The notes beneath the pieces were generated by a model. That model saw nothing but the letters and a program-made list of their open reading frames with translations, had not been told where the DNA came from and searched no databases. A DNA stretch of 5,797 nucleotides from Candidatus Aegiribacteria sp. (GTDB lineage: Bacteria; Fermentibacterota; Fermentibacteria; Fermentibacterales; JCC-6). This document shows positions 1-5,797 of the stretch, piece by piece. Each line of letters starts with the position of its first letter. Position 1 is the first letter of the stretch. The stretch lies in assembly GCA_030600975.1 (NCBI GenBank), contig JAUVUL010000148.1:1-5797 (forward strand), given 5' to 3'. The translations under genes were made by a program, and so were the position numbers.

Positions 1-259
1 ATATAATGGTCTCAATCCTGGAATGGCCGTGTGGATGATTCGCATCGGACGGTTTTGTCCAGAACTTCGCTCCAATCAATATGGCCACATCTGTAACGCA
101 GTCGGAGAGGCTGTGTACACCATCCGCAACCAGGGCATGACTTCTGCTCAGAATCCCTCCCGCAAGCTTGAAGCCGGACAGCAATACATTAAGTATAAAT
201 CCTGCCAGTGTAATCCTTGTGGTTCTTCTGAGAACATCGTTCTCCCTGGATCCATTCAT
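1..259 (-). CDS. Cation diffusion facilitator (CDF) family metal transporter, N-terminal part (runs off left edge)
   Basis: This is the first 86 codons of a CDF divalent-cation/proton antiporter of the inner membrane; such proteins usually export Zn, Fe, Mn or Co. The start is ATG at 259-257, which overlaps the TGA stop of the upstream peptidase as ATGA. The visible protein has a short charged N-terminus, TM1 at about residues 15-36 and TM2 at about 42-66. TM2 carries ADGVHSLSD, where H49 and D53 form the HxxxD pair at the position of the intramembrane metal site (D45/D49 in E. coli YiiP). The CDF signature NHPHGHSRIE follows at 74-83, and D72, H75 and H79 align with the second YiiP site (D68, H71, H75). 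HxxxD often goes with zinc selectivity, but the rest of the site lies beyond the window, so the metal is not settled. No strong Shine-Dalgarno is seen, which fits translational coupling to the peptidase gene. The family is clear; the exact substrate is not. Confidence 0.9.
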   Translation of the reverse strand, partial: MNGSRENDVLRRTTRITLAGFILNVLLSGFKLAGGILSRSHALVADGVHSLSDCVTDVAILIGAKFWTKPSDANHPHGHSRIETII

Positions 260-1587
260 GTGGTGCTTACGATCCCTATATAAGCGGTGTAGAAACTGAT
301 ACCGTTGAGATAATCTTCGACTGTAATGGATTCTCCTTCGGAATGAAGTGCTCCAAGGCCCTCTTTCCCGAGGTGAACAGGCTCGAACCTGTACACATTA
401 TCAGCTATTCTGCAGTAATGTCTTGAATCGGTGGCTGCGGGGAAAATGCCTGGTACAACCGGGATACCCGGCCAGATTCCCTGTACCGCTGCTTGTATGG
501 CTCTGTACTCCTCCGTATCCATTGAAGCTATACCGGAGGGTTCGTGAATCTGATTCGTATCCTCATACCTTACATTCACTCCCAGTGGTTCCGCTATGCT
601 CCGCACATGGTTAAAAATGTCACTCGAATGATCACCGGGTATCGCCCTGAAATTCACAAGGGCAAAGGGTTCCGCGGGGATGATGTTCTCTTTGCTGCTG
701 CCCCGGATCATTGTAATGGCTGTTGTGGTTCTTACAAGAGCGTTTCCCGAAGGCCATTTTTCAATGATGCGCATCATCTCCCCGGAAGTCGGTGTGCGAT
801 CACTGATGATCACGGATTCCCTGAACATGTCTGATGTTGCCTGAAGCATATTCTCTACTGGGCTGCAGAGCTTCACAGTAAACTGGTTTTTTTCAAGTTC
901 AGCCAGACATCTGCAAAGGCTGCCGACCGCAGTATTGCGGTCCGGAACCGAAGCATGCCCCTGAACTCCCCGCGCTGTCAGCCTGAGTGTAAGGTATCCC
1001 TTCTCCGCCAAGCCGATAACAGCTACATCCCTCTCCATCCAGGGGTAACTGTAGATGTATCCGCCTTCGTCAAGCACAGAACTCAGTGATATACCTCTAT
1101 CCGTGAGAATTCTGACTATTTCAGCAGCGCCGTTATTCCCACCAACCTCCTCATCATGCCCGAAGGCAAGAATCACTGTCCGGCTCGGTGTGAATCCTCT
1201 TTCAAGGATATCCTCGCAGGCCTGAAGCATGCCGGAGATACCAGTCTTGTAATCTATGGCTCCCCTTCCCCATATCCTTCCATCCCTGAACTTGCCGGAG
1301 AAAGGGGGTTCAAGCCACTTTTCACCATCATCAGCGGGAACCACATCCAGGTGGGCTGTAAGCATGAAGGGTTTCAGCGATTGATCTGCACCCTGAAGTG
1401 TATAAAGAAGGCTTCCGTCGCCAATGGTTTCTCTTCTGAAATGCCTGTGTACTTGCGGGAAGGCCTTTATAAGATATTCAGCAGTTTCCCTGAAGGGCTT
1501 CTTATCAAAGACTTCTCCAGGCTGTCGGGATACGGTCCTGTATCGCAGTATTTCAGAGAATATTTCAAGTTTCTGCCTGTCGGTCAT
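256..1587 (-). CDS. M20A family metallopeptidase, PM20D1/carboxypeptidase S-like
   Basis: This is a di-zinc amidohydrolase/peptidase of 443 residues. All expected ligands are visible: H79 and catalytic D81 in AHLDVVPA, bridging D112 in WGRGAIDYKTG, catalytic E146 and metal-binding E147 in GHDEEVGG, D173 in LDEGG, H211 in GHAS of the lid/dimerisation domain, and C-terminal H415 in LHSEGES. From memory of the family, several stretches closely match PM20D1, notably GNALVRTTTAITM (281-293), the NFRAIP strand (312-317) and VVPGI followed by TDSRHY (377-391). Yeast Cps1 cleaves C-terminal residues from peptides; PM20D1 makes and hydrolyses N-fatty-acyl amino acids. The substrate here is therefore a peptide or N-acyl amino acid. 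No signal peptide is seen, so a cytoplasmic location is inferred. The ATG is fixed by an in-frame TGA directly before it and by GGAAAGG seven bases upstream (1595-1601). The gene lies 95 bp after the zinc-ribbon gene and overlaps the CDF gene by four bases. Nothing appears truncated. Confidence 0.93.
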   Translation of the reverse strand: MTDRQKLEIFSEILRYRTVSRQPGEVFDKKPFRETAEYLIKAFPQVHRHFRRETIGDGSLLYTLQGADQSLKPFMLTAHLDVVPADDGEKWLEPPFSGKFRDGRIWGRGAIDYKTGISGMLQACEDILERGFTPSRTVILAFGHDEEVGGNNGAAEIVRILTDRGISLSSVLDEGGYIYSYPWMERDVAVIGLAEKGYLTLRLTARGVQGHASVPDRNTAVGSLCRCLAELEKNQFTVKLCSPVENMLQATSDMFRESVIISDRTPTSGEMMRIIEKWPSGNALVRTTTAITMIRGSSKENIIPAEPFALVNFRAIPGDHSSDIFNHVRSIAEPLGVNVRYEDTNQIHEPSGIASMDTEEYRAIQAAVQGIWPGIPVVPGIFPAATDSRHYCRIADNVYRFEPVHLGKEGLGALHSEGESITVEDYLNGISFYTAYIGIVSTT

Positions 1588-1682
1588 TCAGAAACCTTTC
1601 CGGGAACCCCCTGTATGCAGATCCGGACTGTCCTGTTCATCCGTGAAGCTTATGCTGATCCGCTGAACTGAAGAAAACAGGA

Positions 1683-2633
1683 TTAGTCAGTAAGTGTGAA
1701 AACGCTTAAGGAGAATCCTTCATAACCGAGGCTGTCGATAGTCATGGGAGTAATCCTTCTCATTATGTCAACAGCATCACCAAGGTTGTACGCTTCATAA
1801 TCGAACAGGGCGGCAACCTGAATCCTGCGCCCTTCATAATCCTTCCTCTCCAGCCTTTGGGATACTGTAAGAATCAGATCGTTAAGCTGGTTGTCGGAAA
1901 ACTCAGGTGTGGTAACAGGCACGTCATACTGGATACTGAACTCTCCTATACTGCCCCTCATCATCTCCGGAGTGAAGTAGAGTTTGATGAGTACGGGAGA
2001 AACTAAGGTGTCCACACTTGACTGCTCGATCCTGATAAGTGGTGCTGAGATGAATTCAGTTTTGGTGGTGTCGGTCCAGACACAAAGCCTGTCGATCCTC
2101 AGACAGTCGAATTCACGCTGACTGATTTTCTGAATAACAAATGTAGCCGTAGGTCTCAGAGGAACAGGCCAGCTTCCAAGAAATGATACTGTGGAACCTT
2201 CGGGTATGACTGTCATGTCAACGTTTGCTCTTGGCAGAGCTCGTGAAGCGCTGTCATTCAAAACATAAACAATATCCGAAGAAATGAGAGTCGCAATGGG
2301 ATCTACATGGGCTTCCTCGACAGCTTCCTCAAAACGCTCCCGTTCAGGAAGTGCCGGTGTGTGCTCGGACCTTTCAAAAACATTTGTTATAACAAATGCT
2401 ACAGCAAGCCCGGCAACGGCTATAAGAATACCTATCGTTGTGCTGTTTCCTCTTGGTGGAGGGGTTTTGAATTCGGTTCTCTCCTGGAAATGCACAGGCT
2501 TTTCAAGCTTGCCCTGAAGGGCGCTGCGGCTTATTGCTAAGGAATCGTTCTGAGTTGAGAGTTCGAAAGTACAATTAGCACACTTACCTGTATCCCGTCC
2601 ATTGTTATTGTGTCCGCAGCACCTACAGATCAT
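1683..2633 (-). CDS. Zinc-ribbon, single-pass membrane protein with an unrecognised extracytoplasmic domain
   Basis: I do not recognise a named family for this 316-residue protein. The N-terminus is a small zinc ribbon, with C3-x2-C6 and C18-x2-C21 around a short polar knuckle. A polar, basic linker follows (about 22-64). One hydrophobic segment spans about 66-86. After it comes an acidic stretch (about 88-110, rich in Glu) and then a mostly beta-like domain of about 200 residues (112-316). Basic residues before the membrane segment and acidic ones after it predict the zinc ribbon in the cytoplasm and the C-terminal domain outside. C177 and C184 in the outer domain could form a disulfide. The ATG is supported by GGAGG seven bases upstream (2641-2645). 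The gene lies 66 bp after the SurA-like lipoprotein gene and 95 bp before the peptidase gene, so it is probably co-transcribed with both. It could sense, scaffold or help assemble something in the envelope, but the sequence does not decide. Confidence 0.8.
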   Translation of the reverse strand: MICRCCGHNNNGRDTGKCANCTFELSTQNDSLAISRSALQGKLEKPVHFQERTEFKTPPPRGNSTTIGILIAVAGLAVAFVITNVFERSEHTPALPERERFEEAVEEAHVDPIATLISSDIVYVLNDSASRALPRANVDMTVIPEGSTVSFLGSWPVPLRPTATFVIQKISQREFDCLRIDRLCVWTDTTKTEFISAPLIRIEQSSVDTLVSPVLIKLYFTPEMMRGSIGEFSIQYDVPVTTPEFSDNQLNDLILTVSQRLERKDYEGRRIQVAALFDYEAYNLGDAVDIMRRITPMTIDSLGYEGFSLSVFTLTD

Positions 2634-2699
2634 TGATATACCTCCAGAAATACATCAGATACGCATTGAAGTCTGTTTTACTCAGGATTTTCTATCAAT

Positions 2700-4403
2700 C
2701 TATTGCTGATCTATCGATGATGAATCAGCGTAAATAAACCTGTCGACAAATCCCCTGTCTACCTCAATATGATATATAGAACCAAGGCTGTCTACAAGTC
2801 CGGATATTACTTCTTCCTCTTTCATTGAACGGAAGATTGCAAGTAACTGGTCCTGTGATTCATCAAAGGTCGCTATTCGTTCCGGTCTGATTTCTGTTAA
2901 TTCAAATAGCATTACACGTTCGGCTTCAATTGAACAGGTGAAAGCCTCATGCATCTCAGCGTTGAAAAGCATCTCGTCCCATGGAGGCGGGACAGATGAT
3001 GCCGTTATGGGTCTGGTTATTACAGACTCCCCGGGAGCAAGGATACTCGGTACGGCTGTCAGTTCCTCAGTCATTGAAAACGGATCACCGCCGGACTCTA
3101 TAACGCGCTCAAGCAGGCCCAGTTGTTCTTCTCCAACAGCGCATACTACTTTGAATACTCTCTCTTCCGGGATAATAAGCGAATCCTTCTCAGCTTCGTA
3201 GATCTCCCACAGCCGCTCATCGACAGGTATCAATCTCGGTTCTATTACTTCAGCGTAATAAACATCAAGCAGCCGGTTAGAAAAGCGCTGCTCTACGTAT
3301 GCAACGATGTCAGGCAGTGTATCCATACCGAGTTTTTTCGCTTCCATTACCATGATATCGTTAAGACCCAGAAACCAGCTATGCTCCATGATCCATGCAG
3401 GATCATCGGGTGTGCTGGAACTCATAGGAGGAAGGTTCCTGATATTTTCAACGAGAGAATAGAGTGTTCTTTCGCCTCCGGTGAACGTATATGCTACCAT
3501 ATTCTCCTGATCGGATGTAAAAGGCTCATAATCCCGGCTGTTCTGGTGGAAATGACTGGATATCAGTTCGGGCATTCCCTCAACTATCTGGAAGTTGTTG
3601 GCCGTTCTCAGGCTGTCAAAGAATTCCTCCTTGTACTCCATCTTCAGCATTCCGAGTATTCTGGCCGCTATCATATCTTTGATCTCATCGAAAGGAGCTG
3701 GAGTCTCCTGGTAAGTACTGTCAATTCTGAGAAATCTCCAGCCGGAACCGGATGAATCAATAGGGGATAACTCGCCCGTCTCAAGACCCAGAAGAAGCAT
3801 GTAGTCTCCTGCTACAGGTTCTATGCTATCTACTGGTCCCAGAACCCCTCTATTGAAAGCCTCACGAGGTATGATCGAATACTCCTCAGCTAGATCGCCC
3901 ATGTTCTCACCATTGAGAATCAGCTGCCTCAGGCTATCGGAGAGGGCTCTGTCCCCTACAGTGATCGCAGTGTATATCAACATTGTGCCCATCCGGGAAT
4001 AGTACTCTTCTACGGTATCCGGGTGCAGTTGCACCTTCTGATCAAGGATCAAGACCAACCATTCATTCTGAAGCTTTTCTCTCTCCCACTCGTTAGAGCA
4101 AATTTCCATTTCACTGGTTGAATGAAGCCCTCTTTCGTGTGCATCCTGCAGTATCAGCGTTCTGTTTATGATGCCTTCCAGCTTCAGGTTAACCAGCAGT
4201 GAATCACCATGGAGCCGTTCTAGAGAAGGAGCCAGCAGGGCACCAACGAAACTCTTGTCGCCTACTGTAAGTACGACGCAGTCATTGTACTCCACCGCCA
4301 GAGCAGGCGTATCATTAATTTCGGCAGCTGTATTGCTTTCCGACTGTTCACCGCACCCAATAAGCATAATTAATAAAGTGAACACCGCGATTTGACGAAC
4401 CAT
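2700..4403 (-). CDS. SurA/PpiD-like lipoprotein with two parvulin-type (peptidylprolyl isomerase) modules
   Basis: This 567-residue protein is probably a periplasmic folding factor anchored to a membrane by lipid. Residues 1-16 are a signal peptide and LIGC (14-17) is a lipobox, making C17 the lipidated first residue. Residues about 40-125 resemble the SurA N-terminal chaperone region (VVLTVGDKSF strand, then helices with a LILQDAHERGL pattern). Residues about 127-230 follow the PpiC/rotamase layout: HPDTVEEYYSRMG, a strand at 142-149, GENMGDLAEEYSI, RGVLGPVDSI, LETGELSPI, GWRFLRID. A second copy of this order begins near 305 with a chaperone-like helical part (MEAKKLGMD at 353-361) and a degenerate rotamase-like part (about 394-508). 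The histidines normally found in the first strand and in the closing strand of parvulin domains are not evident in either copy (IYTAITV and WRFLRI; FKVVCAV and VMLFEL), so chaperone activity without catalysis is plausible. The ATG has AGGAGG five bases upstream (4409-4414). It is the first gene of the leftward operon. Confidence 0.82.
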   Translation of the reverse strand: MVRQIAVFTLLIMLIGCGEQSESNTAAEINDTPALAVEYNDCVVLTVGDKSFVGALLAPSLERLHGDSLLVNLKLEGIINRTLILQDAHERGLHSTSEMEICSNEWEREKLQNEWLVLILDQKVQLHPDTVEEYYSRMGTMLIYTAITVGDRALSDSLRQLILNGENMGDLAEEYSIIPREAFNRGVLGPVDSIEPVAGDYMLLLGLETGELSPIDSSGSGWRFLRIDSTYQETPAPFDEIKDMIAARILGMLKMEYKEEFFDSLRTANNFQIVEGMPELISSHFHQNSRDYEPFTSDQENMVAYTFTGGERTLYSLVENIRNLPPMSSSTPDDPAWIMEHSWFLGLNDIMVMEAKKLGMDTLPDIVAYVEQRFSNRLLDVYYAEVIEPRLIPVDERLWEIYEAEKDSLIIPEERVFKVVCAVGEEQLGLLERVIESGGDPFSMTEELTAVPSILAPGESVITRPITASSVPPPWDEMLFNAEMHEAFTCSIEAERVMLFELTEIRPERIATFDESQDQLLAIFRSMKEEEVISGLVDSLGSIYHIEVDRGFVDRFIYADSSSIDQQ

Positions 4404-4424
4404 GAGAACCTCCTGTACTCTTCG

Positions 4425-4452
4425 TTCTTTTTCGCTTTCAGTCAGTTATATT
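4425..4452 (+). promoter_or_regulatory. Weak candidate promoter for the PBP4 gene
   Basis: On the plus strand, TTCTTT (4425-4430) precedes TATATT (4447-4452) with a 16-base spacer. The -10 box is fair and the -35 box is poor. Transcription would start near 4459, about 49 bases before the TTG start codon. The -10 box lies only five bases from the -10 box of the leftward candidate, so the two would overlap. In an AT-rich gap this could be chance. Confidence 0.22.
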
Positions 4453-4457
4453 TACGA

Positions 4458-4486
4458 AATCTAAACGCAGTTTCTTCCAGTATCAA
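4458..4486 (-). promoter_or_regulatory. Candidate housekeeping-sigma promoter for the leftward operon
   Basis: Read on the minus strand, TTGATA (4486-4481) is followed by a 17-base spacer and TAGATT (4463-4458). These match five of six and four of six bases of the sigma-70 consensus at ideal spacing. Transcription would begin near 4451 and leave a leader of about 48 bases before the lipoprotein ATG. The minus-strand TAGATTTC also resembles the TAnnTTTG -10 box of Bacteroidota, so the sigma class depends on the host. This is a motif match only. Confidence 0.45.
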
Positions 4487-4497
4487 GTCGAATGATT

Positions 4498-4510
4498 GGA
4501 GCCCCGATTG
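4498..4510 (+). promoter_or_regulatory. Ribosome-binding site and TTG start that set the PBP4 N-terminus
   Basis: GGAG (4498-4501) lies six bases before TTG (4508-4510). This is the only well-spaced Shine-Dalgarno ahead of an in-frame start. The reading frame is closed upstream by TGA at 4493-4495. The alternatives at TTG 4496, GTG 4526, TTG 4529 and ATG 4553 have no comparable site, and starting at 4553 would remove the signal peptide. Confidence 0.6.
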
Positions 4511-5797
4511 AGCCTGCTGATTAAAGTGTTGATTCTGTCACTATTTTACAATATGCCTTCAATACCATCATCCTGGAGAACGGGCATTTATGCTGCAGAT
4601 GCAAATACAGGAGAAATACTCTATAACGTTAACGGTGATTCCTATTTCAGACCGGCATCAACAGTTAAGCTTCTGACTACCCTGGTGGCTTTGAAGGAAC
4701 TTGGTCCTTCGTACGTATATGAAACCAGGGTAATGGCCGATACTATCGGCAACAGGCTTTTCATTCTGGGAACCGGTGCGCCCCTCCTGAGCGCGGAGCA
4801 CATCAGGATAGTCGCCCTCGAAACTGCGGCTGCACTTGATCCGGGTTCCTCCTGGGACCTTTTCTGGGACACAACAAGATTCTTCAGTGAATCACACTGC
4901 CCGGGATGGGATACTTCCGACTGGAGCAGAACCTATTGTCCCCCGATCGAGGGTCTCTCGGTGGGAGATAATATCCTGCAGCTGATTATCTCCACTAAAG
5001 GCGATACAATAAGAGTCTTCTACTATCCTCCGCTGCCTGGTCTTTCGATAGTGAACAATCTTGTTACTGGCGGCGGAGAATCTGTAAGGACCGTTGTAGA
5101 AGGCTGGACCGAGAACAAACCGTTACTGATAGTGGAAGGAATCATACCTCCTGATACCCATCTTGTTCTCTACATGCCCTTTGCAGGACCTCCAGTTGAA
5201 TTTGCCGGAATGCTGGCGCTGGAACTGGAAGCCACCGGTTTGAATATCGATCAGGTATTGCAGGGAGACGCGCCTGATTCAGGATTACTGATTCAGACAT
5301 CAGTAATGTATTCCGATCCGATGTTCGTTCTTCTGGCTTCAATGAATAAGTGGAGCAGGAATATGATTGCTGAGATGATTCTGAGAACAGCAAGCCTTGA
5401 AACAGGATCCAATCTCGCTTCAACTGGAGCGGGATGTGATGTTGCAGGTCAATTGCTCAGGAACCTTGTTCCATCGCTCACAGAATTTCAGCTTGCCGAC
5501 GGATCGGGTCTTTCCAGGTTCAACAGCCTGACGCCGATTCATCTTGCGGAAATACTCTCCGAAGGAATCGGTTCAACGGTATGGGGAGTGGAATTTCTTG
5601 CCACATTACCTGTTAACGGCGTTGACGGAACTCTGAGCACACGAATGACCGATCTGCCACCGGGAGCATTTCGCGGAAAAACAGGGACTTTGAGTGACAC
5701 ATCAACAATTGCGGGACTGCTCACATCTTCGTCGGGCAGAAGGATAATACTGGTTATTATGCTTGAGGTACCCACCGGTCAACCCCGGACTGCAAGG
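4508..5797 (+). CDS. dacB: D-alanyl-D-alanine carboxypeptidase/endopeptidase, PBP4 (DacB) type, peptidase family S13; C-terminus beyond right edge
   Basis: This is a class C low-molecular-mass penicillin-binding protein that trims terminal D-Ala from, or cuts D-Ala-mDAP cross-links in, periplasmic peptidoglycan. The 430 codons in the window contain the full penicillin-binding active site: S51-T-V-K54 in RPASTVKLLTT (nucleophile and base), S283-R-N285 in MNKWSRNMIAE, and K391-T-G in FRGKTGTL. The family motif DGSGLS is at 331-336. The 232 residues between the first two motifs leave room for the inserted domains II and III typical of S13, and WDTSDWSRTYCPP with a later Asn lies where the family has its W/DW block. 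Residues 2-16 form a short hydrophobic signal segment with K6 near the front. The stretch between it and the first strand (TGIYAADANTGE) is shorter than usual, so the mature protein may lack the usual N-terminal helix. No stop codon occurs before 5797; only a short tail should be missing. The gene is transcribed away from the SurA-like lipoprotein gene. The symbol is by family resemblance. Confidence 0.92.
   Translation, partial: MSLLIKVLILSLFYNMPSIPSSWRTGIYAADANTGEILYNVNGDSYFRPASTVKLLTTLVALKELGPSYVYETRVMADTIGNRLFILGTGAPLLSAEHIRIVALETAAALDPGSSWDLFWDTTRFFSESHCPGWDTSDWSRTYCPPIEGLSVGDNILQLIISTKGDTIRVFYYPPLPGLSIVNNLVTGGGESVRTVVEGWTENKPLLIVEGIIPPDTHLVLYMPFAGPPVEFAGMLALELEATGLNIDQVLQGDAPDSGLLIQTSVMYSDPMFVLLASMNKWSRNMIAEMILRTASLETGSNLASTGAGCDVAGQLLRNLVPSLTEFQLADGSGLSRFNSLTPIHLAEILSEGIGSTVWGVEFLATLPVNGVDGTLSTRMTDLPPGAFRGKTGTLSDTSTIAGLLTSSSGRRIILVIMLEVPTGQPRTAR

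Larger units (their letters stand above)
4404..4507. promoter_or_regulatory. Divergent intergenic control region between the chaperone operon and the PBP4 gene
   Basis: This is the only gap in the window where transcription diverges, and it is AT-richer than the flanking genes. It must hold the promoters for the leftward lipoprotein operon and the rightward PBP4 gene unless they start inside neighbouring genes. Candidate promoters are listed separately. I see no convincing operator palindrome, riboswitch or terminator in it. Confidence 0.7.

Noticed and set aside
23..283. Plus-strand open frame of 86 codons at the left end
   Set aside because: It lies opposite the minus-strand CDF gene, whose family motifs are unmistakable; the plus-strand product has no recognisable feature.
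1584..1640. 18-codon minus-strand frame just before the peptidase, ending in an ATGA overlap with its start
   Set aside because: There is no ribosome-binding site ahead of its ATG and no leader-peptide character such as runs of one amino acid or an attenuator hairpin.
1156..1671. Plus-strand open frame of 171 codons
   Set aside because: It is antisense to the well-supported M20A peptidase, and its translation looks like no known protein.
1631..1682. Inverted repeat TCCTGTT/AACAGGA between the zinc-ribbon and peptidase genes, considered as a terminator
   Set aside because: The arms are only seven bases and the loop is 38 bases, with no T-run after it in the direction of transcription; it is not a credible hairpin terminator.
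2634..2699. Possible internal promoter starting with TTGATA (minus strand, 2698-2693) before the zinc-ribbon gene
   Set aside because: No acceptable -10 box lies 16-18 bases downstream; the sequence there is CAGACT or similar.
3123..3755. Plus-strand open frame of 210 codons
   Set aside because: It is antisense to the SurA-like lipoprotein gene, which has a lipobox, a strong ribosome-binding site and family patterns throughout.
4642..5775. Three minus-strand open frames (4642-4872, 5142-5423, 5539-5775)
   Set aside because: All lie opposite the PBP4 gene, in which the SxxK, SxN and KTG motifs are in one continuous frame.
1..5797. CRISPR arrays, tandem repeats, insertion-sequence ends, tRNA genes, toxin-antitoxin or defence genes
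   Set aside because: I read both strands for repeated units, terminal inverted repeats and cloverleaf-like segments and found none; nearly all of the window is accounted for by five ordinary coding genes.

Overview
The window looks like chromosomal DNA from a Gram-negative-type (diderm) bacterium of moderate G+C content. The evidence is a lipoprotein related to the SurA/PpiD periplasmic chaperones and a low-molecular-mass class C penicillin-binding protein of the DacB/PBP4 type. Mobile-element, phage, rRNA, tRNA and CRISPR signals are all absent. The style of the SurA-like lipoprotein and of the zinc-ribbon membrane protein suggests a poorly cultured lineage, possibly near the FCB group, but that is only an impression and no marker gene is present.

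Coding is dense and falls into two divergent transcription units separated by a gap of about 100 bp (4404-4507). Leftward on the minus strand, in transcription order, lie four genes: a SurA-like lipoprotein with two parvulin-like halves (4403-2700); a zinc-ribbon, single-transmembrane protein with an unrecognised extracytoplasmic domain (2633-1683); an M20A metallopeptidase closely resembling the PM20D1/carboxypeptidase S group (1587-256); and the first 86 codons of a cation diffusion facilitator (CDF) transporter that leaves the window at base 1 (259-1). The gaps are 66 bp, 95 bp and then a 4-base ATGA overlap, so this is very likely one operon. Rightward, a PBP4/DacB-type D-Ala-D-Ala carboxypeptidase/endopeptidase starts at a TTG codon at 4508 and runs off the right edge with all three active-site motifs already visible. 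The CDF and PBP4 genes are both cut by the window edges.

The common thread is the cell envelope: folding of exported proteins (lipoprotein), peptidoglycan trimming (PBP4), a membrane-anchored protein of unknown role, and metal transport. The peptidase and the CDF transporter are tied together by the stop/start overlap, and three of the five products are predicted to bind or move divalent metal (zinc ribbon, di-zinc peptidase, CDF). A functional link between these is inference. I see no clearly new multi-gene system. The parts most worth a second look are the degenerate double chaperone, the orphan zinc-ribbon membrane protein beside it, and the bacterial PM20D1-like enzyme coupled to a metal exporter.
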